Source: an uncultured Verrucomicrobiota bacterium (GTDB lineage: Bacteria; Verrucomicrobiota; Verrucomicrobiia; Verrucomicrobiales; Verrucomicrobiaceae). From it: DNA of 64,000 bases. The notes under the pieces are model-generated. The model saw only the letters and a program-made list of their open reading frames with translations, was not told the origin of the DNA and ran no database searches. The DNA lies in assembly GCA_903848465.1 (NCBI GenBank), contig CAINGK010000153.1, positions 57,162 through 121,161 on the forward strand, written 5' to 3'. Position numbers and translations under genes: made by a program. This document shows, in pieces, positions 24,387 through 32,964 of the stretch (its first letter is position 1; each line of letters begins with the position of its first letter).

Positions 24387-25397
24387 ATGAAGATCCCTGT
24401 TGTTTACGAATCGAACGGCCGCCGCCGCTTTCTGCTGGTGCAGGACGGGGAGACGATCAGTATCGGTCGTGCTGCGGCATGCAGCATTCAGCTTGAGGGC
24501 GATGCCGTACAGGATGTGGAGCTGACCGCCCAGTTTGTGAATGGCTGTCAGTTCGTCGTCGTTCATCCGAACAATGGCGGCGTGCCGTACGCGCAGCCAC
24601 TGCCCTGGAAACTCACGCTGGGTGGGATTGGCTTGGAACTGCTCCGCTCGGTGAAAGCCACGGCAGGCAAAGCAGGGCGCGAGATCGTTTTGCAGGGGCT
24701 GGGTGCTGGGGACACGCGTCTGGAACTCCGGCCCGACCAGCCGCTCTTGCTGGGCGCGGGTGAGGACTGTGCGGTGGTCATTCCAGATGCGGGTTGTCCA
24801 GCCGTGTTGCTGGCCCTGTGGGCGGCAGCAGGCGGGAAGGTACTGGTTCAGGTGCTGGATGACTCCGCCGTGGTGGGCTGGCTCGGGCGTGCGGGGGAAA
24901 GCGAGGCCGAACTGCCACTGCCGCTCAGTTTGAGCATCGGCGGCAGGGTACTTCTCATCAGCAATGTCGCTCAATCAGGAGTCCCCCAATTGGTGGCGAG
25001 GCCGATGGTGCCTGCCGCCGCCCCCGTACTGCCAGTGGGACCCACCATTCTGGCCAAGGGCGCAGACACCGGCCCCAAAATCATTTCTCGTCAGGGCAAG
25101 GAGGATGGCGGCAATCCTGCGCCAAAGACGGCACCATCAGCAGCCACGGGCCGCCCGCTGGTCCAGCCGCCCACTGGCCTTCTCGCCACTGAAGCAGCAC
25201 CGCTGACCATGGAGGAGGCGATGGCTCCCCGTCCCCCGCCTGCCAGTCCCAAAGCCTTTATTCTTTTCAGTTGGCTGCAAGTGGCGCTGAGCTATGCGGT
25301 CGCGTTTCTGCCGGAGCAGGGCATCGAGCTGTGGGCCGCCGCCGGGGGCACTCTGGTGTTGACGCTACTGCTGGGTTTGGTCGCGCTGATCAAATAA
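24387..25397 (+). CDS. FHA-like protein with two C-terminal membrane segments
   Basis: A 336-residue protein. The N-terminus resembles a forkhead-associated fold: RFLLVQDGETISIGRAAACSIQLEGD, where GRAAACSI is in place of the usual GR...D/S phosphopeptide loop, then VQDVELTAQF. A second, weaker copy may begin near LELRPDQPLLLGAGEDCAVVIPD. A Pro/Ala linker (about 215-290) follows, then two hydrophobic segments (FILFSWLQVALSYAVAFL and AAGGTLVLTLLLGLVALI). It would put two FHA-like domains in the cytoplasm tethered to the membrane. The phosphothreonine-binding residues are not all there, so ligand binding is uncertain. Confidence 0.6.
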   Translation: MKIPVVYESNGRRRFLLVQDGETISIGRAAACSIQLEGDAVQDVELTAQFVNGCQFVVVHPNNGGVPYAQPLPWKLTLGGIGLELLRSVKATAGKAGREIVLQGLGAGDTRLELRPDQPLLLGAGEDCAVVIPDAGCPAVLLALWAAAGGKVLVQVLDDSAVVGWLGRAGESEAELPLPLSLSIGGRVLLISNVAQSGVPQLVARPMVPAAAPVLPVGPTILAKGADTGPKIISRQGKEDGGNPAPKTAPSAATGRPLVQPPTGLLATEAAPLTMEEAMAPRPPPASPKAFILFSWLQVALSYAVAFLPEQGIELWAAAGGTLVLTLLLGLVALIK

Positions 25398-25463
25398 GGC
25401 GGCTGGTTTTTTCGCAGCCGGTGTCATACATCGCGCTGTCCTGCGTCACTCAGCGGGAAATGA

Positions 25464-25994
25464 ATGGAACGCGCCATAGCCGACCAGCTCGAAGTCTTGC
25501 ATCCCGACGCCTTTGGCTGGGCGCTGCACTGCTGTGCGGGCGATCATGCCCGCGCGGAGGACGTGCTGCAAAACGCCTATCTCAAACTCGCCCAGCAGCG
25601 GGCGCAGCACGACGGGCGCTCCAGCTTCAAGACCTGGTGGTTTGGAGTCATCCGCTTCACGGCGCACGAGGAGTTCCGACGGCTGCGTTATCGCGAATCC
25701 CTGCTGGGCAGGCTGCTGCTACAGTTTACTGGGCCGGAGCACGATCCGCGCCCCTCGCCTGCACGCCAACTGGAGCTAGACGAACGCGCGGCCGAGTTGC
25801 GACGCTGCTTGGCGCAACTGCCCGCACGGCAGGCGGAGGTGCTGCACCTAGTGTTTTACCAGGATCTCACGCTCAACGAAGCCGCGAACGTGATGCGCGT
25901 CAGCATCGGTTCCGTACGCCAGCATTACGAACGCGGCAAAGCGCGCCTGCGCACGCTGCTGCACCCCGACTCTCCTCATGAAGCCCAACACTGA
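25464..25994 (+). CDS. ECF-type RNA polymerase sigma factor
   Basis: A 176-residue sigma-70 family protein with region 2 (GDHARAEDVLQNAYLKLAQQ and SSFKTWWFGVIRFTAHEEFRR) and region 4 (LAQLPARQAEVLHLVFYQDLTLNEAANVMRVSIGSVRQHYERGKARL). No region 1 or 3 is present, as expected for ECF sigmas. It overlaps the next gene by 17 bases, and that gene encodes a small membrane protein, so the pair is probably sigma and anti-sigma. The regulon cannot be told from sequence. Confidence 0.9.
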   Translation: MERAIADQLEVLHPDAFGWALHCCAGDHARAEDVLQNAYLKLAQQRAQHDGRSSFKTWWFGVIRFTAHEEFRRLRYRESLLGRLLLQFTGPEHDPRPSPARQLELDERAAELRRCLAQLPARQAEVLHLVFYQDLTLNEAANVMRVSIGSVRQHYERGKARLRTLLHPDSPHEAQH

Positions 25995-26316
25995 CGACGA
26001 CCTGAGCGCGATCTTTGCCCACGCGCGCCGCTGCGACCACGCAGACTCCCCGGCTTGGCGTCCGGAGTTGCTGGCAGCTCCCCGGCAGCGGCCACGTCCT
26101 GTGCTGAGGTGGGTGCTTGAGGCAACCTGCGTGATCGTGCTGGCGGTCTTCATCTCGGATGGGCCACGACATGAGCCACGGTTGAGTGAAGCCCTGCCGC
26201 CGCTGTTTGCCTCGACGCCAGGCGAACTGTTTGCCAGCCTGGAGCCCCCGCTCCTGGCATTTGAAGCCCCTTCCGACATTCTTTTGACGCCGCATCTCAA
26301 CCCCTCCATCCCATGA
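25978..26316 (+). CDS. Small membrane protein, probable anti-sigma partner
   Basis: A 112-residue protein with a helical N-terminus (DDDLSAIFAHARRCDHADSPAWRPELLAAPRQ), one transmembrane segment (about residues 43-56, VLEATCVIVLAVFI) and a Pro-rich external tail. It has no zinc-binding HxxxCxxC motif, so it is not a typical ZAS anti-sigma. It overlaps the sigma gene by 17 bases and the next gene by 4 (ATGA at 26313), which ties all three together. Similar layout to the protein at 19545-19973. Confidence 0.65.
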   Translation: MKPNTDDDLSAIFAHARRCDHADSPAWRPELLAAPRQRPRPVLRWVLEATCVIVLAVFISDGPRHEPRLSEALPPLFASTPGELFASLEPPLLAFEAPSDILLTPHLNPSIP

Positions 26317-27152
26317 AAAAGCTCCTTTGCTGTTTGCTCCTTGCCACTGCCAGCCTGCCTGCCGCTCAAGTCGAAGACTGGCTGAAAAGCGGGCTGCTGC
26401 ACCCTGAGATGATCGCTTCCGTGCGCGACGAACTGGCCCTGACGGAAGAGCAGCAGTCCAAGCTCAACTCCCAGCTCAGCGAGGCTCGTGCTCAGGCCGG
26501 GCCGTTGGAGCAGGCGGTGAAGGAGCAGCAGAAGGCACTCGGTCACCTGCTGCAGGACAGAAGCACGAGTGCCGACGTGGCGGCGGCGCAACTCTCTAGG
26601 CTGCTTGAAGCGGAAGCGGCGATCAAACAACTGCAACTGCGGGCGCTGATCAGCGTGCGGGACGTGCTGACACCGGAACAACTGGCCAAAGCCAAAAAAC
26701 TCGGCCCGCCGAAGCTCGCCGCAGGCGGTGGCTTGGAGGCGCAGGTGAAGGAAAAAGCCGGCAAGCTCAAAGCTGCAGTGGAAGCCCTCGGTGTACCGCC
26801 GACGGAGGCGATGAAATATCGCGGCGGTGAAATCGAACAGTTGATCAAAAGCGGGCAGCTTACCGAAGCCAATGCCAAGCTGGACGAGCTGATCAAAGAC
26901 TCGCATTTCAAAGAACTGGACGCCCCAGTTGAGAAGGTGGATTTTGCCAAATTCGAGCCCGGCAGCACCGCTCTGGAAACTTTGCGTGAGCGCTATGAAA
27001 GCCTGCAAGTCGCGGGGCAGGAAATCATCTCCCTGCCGTTGCTGCGTGAGCTATTGCAGGCGAAGACAGCCTTTGAAGCCGCCAAAGAAACCCAGGATGC
27101 CGACAAAGTGGGGCGCATTCTCACCTATGTGGAAGGCAAGTTGAAGAAGTAA
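26313..27152 (+). CDS. Exported helical protein, Spy/CpxP-like
   Basis: A 279-residue protein with a signal peptide (KLLCCLLLATASLPAAQ) and a long amphipathic helix region rich in Gln, Glu, Ala and Leu: MIASVRDELALTEEQQSKLNSQLSEARAQAG, then VRDVLTPEQLAKAKKL. The LT.EQ..K and LTPEQ patterns are those of the Spy/CpxP periplasmic chaperone and metal-sensing (LTXXQ) group. It is the last gene of the sigma operon, so the operon may sense envelope or metal stress. A second half with VEALGVPPTEAMKYRGGEIEQLIKSG has no match I can name. Confidence 0.65.
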   Translation: MKKLLCCLLLATASLPAAQVEDWLKSGLLHPEMIASVRDELALTEEQQSKLNSQLSEARAQAGPLEQAVKEQQKALGHLLQDRSTSADVAAAQLSRLLEAEAAIKQLQLRALISVRDVLTPEQLAKAKKLGPPKLAAGGGLEAQVKEKAGKLKAAVEALGVPPTEAMKYRGGEIEQLIKSGQLTEANAKLDELIKDSHFKELDAPVEKVDFAKFEPGSTALETLRERYESLQVAGQEIISLPLLRELLQAKTAFEAAKETQDADKVGRILTYVEGKLKK

Positions 27153-27360
27153 CCTGGAAGTCTCGGCCCGCGCTTGAACAAAGCCATGCCCCACCGAGGG
27201 CGGCGAAACCGTAAAAAAGTTTCGTTTGCCTTTGGCCCGTTTCCGGCGATAAAACGCCGTAAGTCACCTGTTAAGGGTCAGGCTCAGTCGTTCATCAGGT
27301 GATTTTGAATCCGTTGGTGTTCTTATACCGATGATCGGGGCTGGTTCTGACACGAGGCAG

Positions 27361-27852
27361 ATGACCGCACCCAACAACGATATGAATACCAAGATGTACG
27401 TGGGCAACCTGCCCTTCGCCGCTCAAGAACAAGATGTTCGTGAGCTGTTCTCCCAATACGGTGGTGTCACCGAAGTGTTCCTCCCGATGGATCGCGAAAG
27501 CGGCCGTCCGCGTGGCTTTGCCTTCGTGACCATGGACTCCGCAGAAGCCATGAATGCTGCGATCAATGCACAAAACGGCCAGGAGTTCCTCGGTCGCAAG
27601 CTGGCCATCAATGAAGCCCGCCCACGTGAAGAGCGTCCGGCAGGTGGTGGTGGCGGCGGTGGACGCGGCGGCTACGGCGGCGGCGGTGGTGGTGGCGGCG
27701 GCGGTGGCCGTGGCGGCTACGGTGGTGGCGGCGGCGGCGGTGGCCGTGGCGGCTACGGTGGTGGCGGCGGCGGCGGCGGCGGTGGCAAACGCGGTGGCGG
27801 CGGTTTCGACCGTGGCAATCGCGGTGGCGACGGCGGCGGCGACGGCTGGTAA
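27361..27852 (+). CDS. RNA-binding protein with RRM and glycine-rich tail
   Basis: A 163-residue protein. The RRM has both ribonucleoprotein motifs: MYVGNLPF (RNP2) and [11 protein letters not shown] (RNP1), with INEARPRE at the end. The last 75 residues are almost only Gly with Arg, Tyr, Lys (RGG/GGY-like). It resembles the cyanobacterial and verrucomicrobial Rbp proteins linked to cold response and RNA metabolism. ATG 27361 has a GAGG-like site 8 bases before; ATG 27382 is possible. The roughly 200-base untranslated region upstream contains a small hairpin (around 27244-27258, CCGGCG/CGCCG). Confidence 0.9.
   Translation: MTAPNNDMNTKMYVGNLPFAAQEQDVRELFSQYGGVTEVFLPMDRESGRPRGFAFVTMDSAEAMNAAINAQNGQEFLGRKLAINEARPREERPAGGGGGGGRGGYGGGGGGGGGGGRGGYGGGGGGGGRGGYGGGGGGGGGGKRGGGGFDRGNRGGDGGGDGW
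27640..27850 (+). repeat. Glycine-codon low-complexity repeat within the RRM gene
   Basis: GGC/GGT triplets encode the Gly-rich tail, with GGYGGGG and GGRGG units repeated about four times. Such a tract is prone to length change by slippage and would alter tail length in steps of whole codons. Confidence 0.85.
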
Positions 27853-27877
27853 TACCTGCCCGCAGAATTGATTTTAC

Positions 27878-27928
27878 GCCCGTGATCCGGTGAGAGCGTC
27901 TATGCGCCCTCCTGAATCACGGGCTTTT
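27878..27928 (+). terminator. Possible terminator after the RRM gene
   Basis: GCCCGTGAT (27878-27886) pairs with ATCACGGGC (27916-27924), followed by TTTT. The loop is long (29 bases) and the right arm lies inside the end of the convergent MFS gene, so this is only a likely terminator. Confidence 0.4.
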
Positions 27929-29198
27929 CTGCGTTCACGAATAGCGCAAAAACGCCGGCCAGCACAAAGGCCGCCGCGCACATCCACACGCCTTCGTGGT
28001 AATCGTGGTTGGTGTCATAGGACTTCAGCACCAGCGTGAATAGCATGGGCATGATGGCAGCGCCAAAGTTGCCCCACATGTTGGACCAGCCAAAGAGCTG
28101 CGCCTGATGTTTGCCACTGATGTCCTGCATCGTCGTCCACATGGCAGGGAGGCCGATGTCGCCAAAAAAGGCGACCAGACCAAAGGCCGCAGCCATGCCC
28201 CAAGGGGAGTCGGTCCACAAGGCTAGCACATAACAGCCAGCGGCGGCGAATTTAGTCACACACATGGGCAGCATGCGGCCCAGGCGTCTGCCATGATGGC
28301 GAGTGATGTAGTCTGTGATGAGGCCACCCAGCGGCAGCGCTGCGATGCCGATGGTGAGCGCGCCCGTCGTGATGAGACCGGTCATGCCTTCTTCCAGATG
28401 CATCACCTTCTTCAGATACTCGGGCAGGGAAAGGATCAGAAAGGCCCAGCCAATGTTGGTGAAAAACTGCACGCCGTTGGCCATCCAGAGATTGAAACTC
28501 TGGCAGGCAATCTTGAGCGGAAAGCGTTTGGGCGGATCTTTGATAGGCTGGAATTCGCCCCGCCCCTCGGCCAGCAAGTCGATCTCCGCTGCATTGCAGT
28601 GCGGATGCTGGCGCGGGTGCTCACGAAACACGCGCCAGTAACACACGGCCACAACGACGCCGATCAATCCATACAGCCATCCTGCCCAGCGCCAGTCGCC
28701 CGCGCGCAGGATCACGAAGGCCGTCAGACCTGGTGCCACCGCGCCACCGACACGCCCGCCCCAGGAAATCACGCTGCTGGCAAATCCGCGTGCTTCAATA
28801 TGTGCCCAGCGGGTGAGCAGACCGCTGCTGGCCGGATAGTAACCCGCTTCGGCGAGTCCGCAGCCAAGTCGGGCGATGAGCAGCGTGGTGAAACCCAGCG
28901 AAAAGCTAGTGGCAGCGGTGAAGACCGACCATGTGGCAATGTAGATGGTGATCAGTGCCCGTGTGCCAAAGCGATCACTCAGCCATCCGGCGGGGACTTG
29001 CGCCAGAGCATAGGCCCAGAAGAATGCGCCTTTCACCCAGTCAATCTGCCAGCCTTGCAACGCGACACTCTTTTGAAACGAGTCCGAGGTCACGATCTGC
29101 GCCAGACAAATGCGGTCCAGATACATCAGAAAGGCCACCATCGTCGCCGTGGCAAGGATATGATGACGGACAATCGTGGGGCGGGTGGTGGTGGACAT
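27900..29198 (-). CDS. MFS transporter, anion:cation symporter-like
   Basis: A 432-residue protein with twelve hydrophobic segments. The loop 2-3 signature is GWLSDRFGTRALI and the start MVAFLMYLDRICLAQI is that of the ACS (sialate/glucarate/hexuronate) branch. The second half has ALPLGGLITDYITRHHGRRLG, the loop 8-9 version of the motif. Such proteins import organic anions such as hexuronates with protons. No catabolic gene is adjacent, so the substrate is unknown. Confidence 0.88.
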   Translation of the reverse strand: MSTTTRPTIVRHHILATATMVAFLMYLDRICLAQIVTSDSFQKSVALQGWQIDWVKGAFFWAYALAQVPAGWLSDRFGTRALITIYIATWSVFTAATSFSLGFTTLLIARLGCGLAEAGYYPASSGLLTRWAHIEARGFASSVISWGGRVGGAVAPGLTAFVILRAGDWRWAGWLYGLIGVVVAVCYWRVFREHPRQHPHCNAAEIDLLAEGRGEFQPIKDPPKRFPLKIACQSFNLWMANGVQFFTNIGWAFLILSLPEYLKKVMHLEEGMTGLITTGALTIGIAALPLGGLITDYITRHHGRRLGRMLPMCVTKFAAAGCYVLALWTDSPWGMAAAFGLVAFFGDIGLPAMWTTMQDISGKHQAQLFGWSNMWGNFGAAIMPMLFTLVLKSYDTNHDYHEGVWMCAAAFVLAGVFALFVNAEKPVIQEGA

Positions 29199-29349
29199 CA
29201 GAGAGACAAGACGCAGAAAATCAGTCAGCCCTAGCAGGATTCCGGCTTGATGAACCGCCGGAAGGCGTGCATGAGCCGTTTGCTAAAGCGCAAAACCGGC
29301 GCGTTGAATCGACTTGCGTGCCTCGCAGTCTCACCAATCATTCCCCCTC

Positions 29350-30210
29350 ATGACGGCCATCAAAAATCTCACCGCACTGCTCGTGCTCAGCTTTCTCGCT
29401 TCGGGTGTGCTTGGCTGGTTCCTGTTTCAATCCCGCGCCGATCTCACCGCCGCGCATGTCGCGTTCGAGCAGATCAAAGTCGAACATGCGGAAGAAATGA
29501 AGGCCAAGGAGGCTGAATTTCAGCGCACGTTCGACAACCAAGCGGCGCAGCACCAGAAGATGATCACCGCGCTCAACGACGACCATGAAAAGAAGATCGA
29601 CGAACTGCGCAAAGGGGAGCGCAAGCGCCTGGCCATCGCGGCCAAGGAGTTTGAAAACATCTTTGAAGGCAACAAGACCACGCTGCAATACATCGACCTG
29701 CTGGAGGACAAGGTGAAGGCTGGCCAGAAGCTGTCGAAAGCCGAAGTGGAAAAGCTGTCCATCATCACCACCGGACTCGGCTACTTGAAGAAGCAGTATC
29801 AGAAGCCGATGCAGGAATTTCAGGAACTGGCGAACTACTTTGATGCCCAGGCCTCCAAGCACATCGAGAAACCCAAGGGCGGCTTCTTCAAGCGGCTCTT
29901 CAGCAGTGACTACCGCGAAGCCGAAAAACAGTACCAGCGTCAGGAAGGTGCCAAAGAGGCCTTCGAGCAGGCGCAGAGCAAATTCTCCGGCACTTACAAG
30001 CAGGCGCAGAAAGTCATGGGCTCCGTCAATCTCGACGCCGACGGCCAGATCCAGAAGCTGCAGTCCTACATCGACGACAAGAAGCAGATGAACGCCGACG
30101 ACCTCTCCGCCTTCTTCGACAATGCCCGCAAAGCCCTGCGTACCCACCAGGATGTGCTCGATTTCGAGCCGGAAGCCGTGAAGCTGCCCGCGCCAAAACC
30201 GCAGCCCTGA
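29350..30210 (+). CDS. Membrane-anchored coiled-coil protein
   Basis: A protein of 286 residues from ATG 29350 (MTAIKNLTALLVLSFLASGVLGW), with a single N-terminal hydrophobic anchor. The next 100 residues are a long coiled coil rich in Lys, Glu, Ala and Gln (HEKKIDELRKGERKRLAIAAKEFENIFEG). GGFFKRLFSSDYREAEKQYQRQEGAKEAF is a charged middle segment; the tail ends in Pro (KLPAPKPQP). I do not recognise a family. It may be a structural envelope component. Confidence 0.6.
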   Translation: MTAIKNLTALLVLSFLASGVLGWFLFQSRADLTAAHVAFEQIKVEHAEEMKAKEAEFQRTFDNQAAQHQKMITALNDDHEKKIDELRKGERKRLAIAAKEFENIFEGNKTTLQYIDLLEDKVKAGQKLSKAEVEKLSIITTGLGYLKKQYQKPMQEFQELANYFDAQASKHIEKPKGGFFKRLFSSDYREAEKQYQRQEGAKEAFEQAQSKFSGTYKQAQKVMGSVNLDADGQIQKLQSYIDDKKQMNADDLSAFFDNARKALRTHQDVLDFEPEAVKLPAPKPQP

Positions 30211-30362
30211 GTTGAGGATGGGCCGACCCCAGGTCACAAACAGCGGGGGAATGGTCACAAACGGAAAGAAAGGAAAGGTTGCCTGTTATCCGGCGTTTCG
30301 GATAGCTTGTGAAATTCCTTGCCGCGCTCTGTGGGCGTGGTCGTCCAGATTCCATCCATCCT

Positions 30363-31919
30363 ATGCAAATACAACCCAACCAAACCACCCGCCGTAGCTT
30401 CATTCGCGGCACTGTGGCCGGCGCCGCCGGTCTTACCGCACTCCGATCCTTCTCTGCACCGTTGGGTGCCAATGGTGACGTTCGTGTTGCGGTCATCGGC
30501 TTTAACGGACGTGGCGCAGGCCACATCAAGAGCCTGGAGGAAATCCCAGGCGTGCGCATCGTTGCCCTCTGCGACGTGGATGCCAATGTGCTCGCGAAGG
30601 GCGTGGCAAGTCAGGCCAAGAAAAATAACACCGTCACGGCCTACAGCGATTACCGCAAGCTCATGCTCGACCCGGAAGTGGACGCCGTCACCATAGCGAC
30701 GCCGAACCACACGCACACACTCATCGCCATGACGGCCATGCAGCATGGCAAGCATGTGTACGTCGAGAAGCCTGTCTGCCACAACATCTGGGAAGGTCGC
30801 CAGTTGGTGAACGCCGCCGAGAAGGTCGCCAAAAAGGGACTCGTGGTGCAGCATGGCATGCAGCGCCGTTCCAGCCCCGGCTGGGCAGAGGCCATGGCCT
30901 GGGTAAAGGAAGGCCACATCGGCAAGGTGACTCTCTCCCGTGGGGTGAACTACAAGTCCCGTATGTCCACCGGCAAAGTGGCGGAGTCGATCGAGCCTAA
31001 GGACGGCATGATCAAGGGCACCTTCCATGATGTGCGCAACGTCAAGACAGACCCGGCCGGAGCGCCGCAGGTCGTGGATGTGGACTACAAGCTCTGGGCT
31101 GGCCCACGCGGCATGATGCCCGTACACCGTTCGCAGTTTCATTATGACTGGCACTGGCAGTGGGCTTTCGGCAACGGCGACATCGGCAACCAGGGGCCGC
31201 ACCAGACGGATGTGGGCCGCTGGGCGCTGGGAGATCCCGAGCTGCTGCCCAAGCGCGTGATGAGCTTCGGCGGACGCTGGGGCTACAAAGACGACGGCGA
31301 GACCGCCAACAACCAGATGGCCTTCTGGGCCTACGAACCCGCGCCGCTCCTCTTTGACAACCGTGGGCTTCCTTTGAAGGACATGGACTGGAAGCTGGAA
31401 CCCGTTTTCCGCGTGAATGGCAAGACCGCCGCTGCGCGCGTCGGCAACGTCATCCATTGCGAAGGTGGTTACGTCATCGAGGCCAAGGCCTATGACAATG
31501 AAGGCCAGGCCATCAAGAAGTTCGACAACTTCAATGACGGCGCTGACCACATGCTGAACTTCATCAACTCGGTGCGTGCCGGGAAGCTCGTTAACTCGAA
31601 TCTGCACGTCTCCCACGGATTCCACGCCGCTTCGCTCGCTCATCTGGCGAACATCTCCTATCGCCTGGGCAAGGCTGCGAACGTCGCTGAGGTGCAGGAA
31701 CGCCTCAAGAATGACAAGGCCGGCCTGGAGACGCTGGAGCACTTCGTGAAGAATCTCGAGGACAACAAGATCGACCTGAACGTGGACAAGATCAGTGCCG
31801 GCCCCTGGCTGGAGTTCGACCCTGTCTCCGAGAAGTTCACGGGCGAGTTCGCGGATGAAGCCAACAAACTCGCGATGGAGAACTACGTGGAAGAATTTAA
31901 GCTGCCGGAAATCAACTAA
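30363..31919 (+). CDS. Tat-exported Gfo/Idh/MocA family oxidoreductase
   Basis: A protein of 518 residues from ATG 30363 with a Tat signal RRSFIRGTVAGAAGLTALRS. The NAD(P)-binding half shows VAVIGFNGRGAGHIKSL, and the family signature YVEKPVCHNIWEGRQLV with the catalytic-type Lys. The C-terminal half has the long beta-sheet seen in periplasmic versions (FHYDWHWQWAFGNGDIGNQGPHQTDVGRWALG). Such exported members carry a tightly bound cofactor and oxidise or modify sugars in the periplasm; the exact sugar is unknown. A hairpin terminator follows. Confidence 0.9.
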   Translation: MQIQPNQTTRRSFIRGTVAGAAGLTALRSFSAPLGANGDVRVAVIGFNGRGAGHIKSLEEIPGVRIVALCDVDANVLAKGVASQAKKNNTVTAYSDYRKLMLDPEVDAVTIATPNHTHTLIAMTAMQHGKHVYVEKPVCHNIWEGRQLVNAAEKVAKKGLVVQHGMQRRSSPGWAEAMAWVKEGHIGKVTLSRGVNYKSRMSTGKVAESIEPKDGMIKGTFHDVRNVKTDPAGAPQVVDVDYKLWAGPRGMMPVHRSQFHYDWHWQWAFGNGDIGNQGPHQTDVGRWALGDPELLPKRVMSFGGRWGYKDDGETANNQMAFWAYEPAPLLFDNRGLPLKDMDWKLEPVFRVNGKTAAARVGNVIHCEGGYVIEAKAYDNEGQAIKKFDNFNDGADHMLNFINSVRAGKLVNSNLHVSHGFHAASLAHLANISYRLGKAANVAEVQERLKNDKAGLETLEHFVKNLEDNKIDLNVDKISAGPWLEFDPVSEKFTGEFADEANKLAMENYVEEFKLPEIN

Positions 31920-31952
31920 ACGGAGGGAAGACTTCCAAGTCTGCCTCACCTG

Positions 31953-31987
31953 CGCGGAGCCGGGAAACTGGCTCCGCGTTTGTATTT
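31953..31987 (+). terminator. Intrinsic terminator after the Gfo/Idh gene
   Basis: CGCGGAGCC (31953-31961) pairs with GGCTCCGCG (31970-31978) around an 8-base loop, followed directly by TTTGTATTT. It lies 34 bases after the stop codon. Confidence 0.8.
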
Positions 31988-32022
31988 GGCCGTGGAACAC
32001 TCCGTGGTAGCTTCGCCGCGCC

Positions 32023-32385
32023 ATGGAAACTCCCACGCTACCTCCCGCTCTGCCGCCTACAGCCGTCACTCAGGATGAAAAGACGCTGGGCATCGTCATG
32101 CACGTGCTCTGTCTGGTTGGATTTCCCATCCTGGGGCCGCTCATCGTCTGGCTGGTCAAAAAAGATCAAAGCAGCTACCTGGACCGGCAGGGTCGTGAAC
32201 TGCTGAACTTTCAGCTCAGCTATCTGCTCTACGCTTTTGTGTCTGCCCTGCTCTGCTTCATTCTCATTGGCGTCCCGCTTCTCTTTGCCATAGGAATCGC
32301 CTCCATCGTGCTGACCATCGTCGGCATTGTGAATGCCTCGGAGGGCAAGGTTTATCGCTTCCCGCTGACGATTCGGCTGCTGTGA
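32023..32385 (+). CDS. DUF4870 (Tic20-like) membrane protein
   Basis: A 120-residue protein with a Pro-rich start and three hydrophobic segments. The family pattern is clear: GIVMHVLCLVGFPILGPLIVWLVKKDQSSYLDRQGRELLNFQLSY, with the D.QG.E.LNF signature, then VSALLCFILIGVPLLFAIG and a final segment. DUF4870 proteins are small inner-membrane proteins of unknown function. It stands alone between terminators and the next gene. Confidence 0.85.
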   Translation: METPTLPPALPPTAVTQDEKTLGIVMHVLCLVGFPILGPLIVWLVKKDQSSYLDRQGRELLNFQLSYLLYAFVSALLCFILIGVPLLFAIGIASIVLTIVGIVNASEGKVYRFPLTIRLL

Positions 32386-32452
32386 GGCAAAACGGTTGCG
32401 ACTTCTGTGCCGTGGTGCTAGCAGAGCCTCCCCCGTTTTCACCCCAATCCAG

Positions 32453-32953
32453 ATGCGACCCAACCAACTCCTTCAAGCCATCGGTGCCGAGCTGCGCATG
32501 CAGATCATGACCTACATGCAGACCGATCAGCGTGCTGCTTACAAGGCCGTGATTGACTCGATCGCTCCCGCCAAGCGTCTTCGTCCCGCTTTCATCCTGG
32601 AGAAATCCCGCGCCAAGCAGGCCGAGTGGCTGCTGGAGCAGCTCAACACGAAATCGAATGAGGATGTGACGGCGCAGATCTTCCAGATCTGGCTGCTCAA
32701 AGGCCAGTCGCAGATGCTCATCACCTTCCTCAATGCCGCTGAGATTGGGCATGATGGCAAAGGTGAAGTGACCGAATTGCCTGAAGTGATCGACGATGAC
32801 AAAGCGGAGGCAGCCGTGACCGCCTTGCTTGCAGCCTATCCTGCCAAGCAGGTCGCCTTGTATTTGAACATGTTCCAGCAGCAGCGTGAAGGTGGCTGGA
32901 TCTCGCTCACCAAGGCCATCGAGGCCCGGCCTGAGCTGAAACTCGAAGCCTGA
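32453..32953 (+). CDS. Hypothetical helical protein upstream of the squalene-cyclase-like gene
   Basis: A 166-residue protein from ATG 32453, all alpha-helical by eye: RPNQLLQAIGAELRMQIMTYMQTDQRAAYKAVIDSIAPAKRL, a central acidic run (ELPEVIDDDKAEAAVTALL) and VALYLNMFQQQREGGWISLTKAIEARPEL. No membrane span, signal or known motif. It precedes the cyclase-like gene by 11 bases, so it is very probably in its operon and may assist it. Confidence 0.65.
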   Translation: MRPNQLLQAIGAELRMQIMTYMQTDQRAAYKAVIDSIAPAKRLRPAFILEKSRAKQAEWLLEQLNTKSNEDVTAQIFQIWLLKGQSQMLITFLNAAEIGHDGKGEVTELPEVIDDDKAEAAVTALLAAYPAKQVALYLNMFQQQREGGWISLTKAIEARPELKLEA

Positions 32954-32964
32954 GATTTCCTGCC

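Noticed and set aside
27640..27850. A CRISPR or tandem-repeat array in the GC-rich stretch
   Set aside because: The repeats are Gly codons in frame with the RRM protein and lack unique spacers.
30255..32069. A 604-codon open frame on the minus strand opposite the Gfo/Idh gene
   Set aside because: It is an antisense shadow: the plus frame has Tat, NAD-binding and EKP motifs, while the minus translation shows no recognisable domain.
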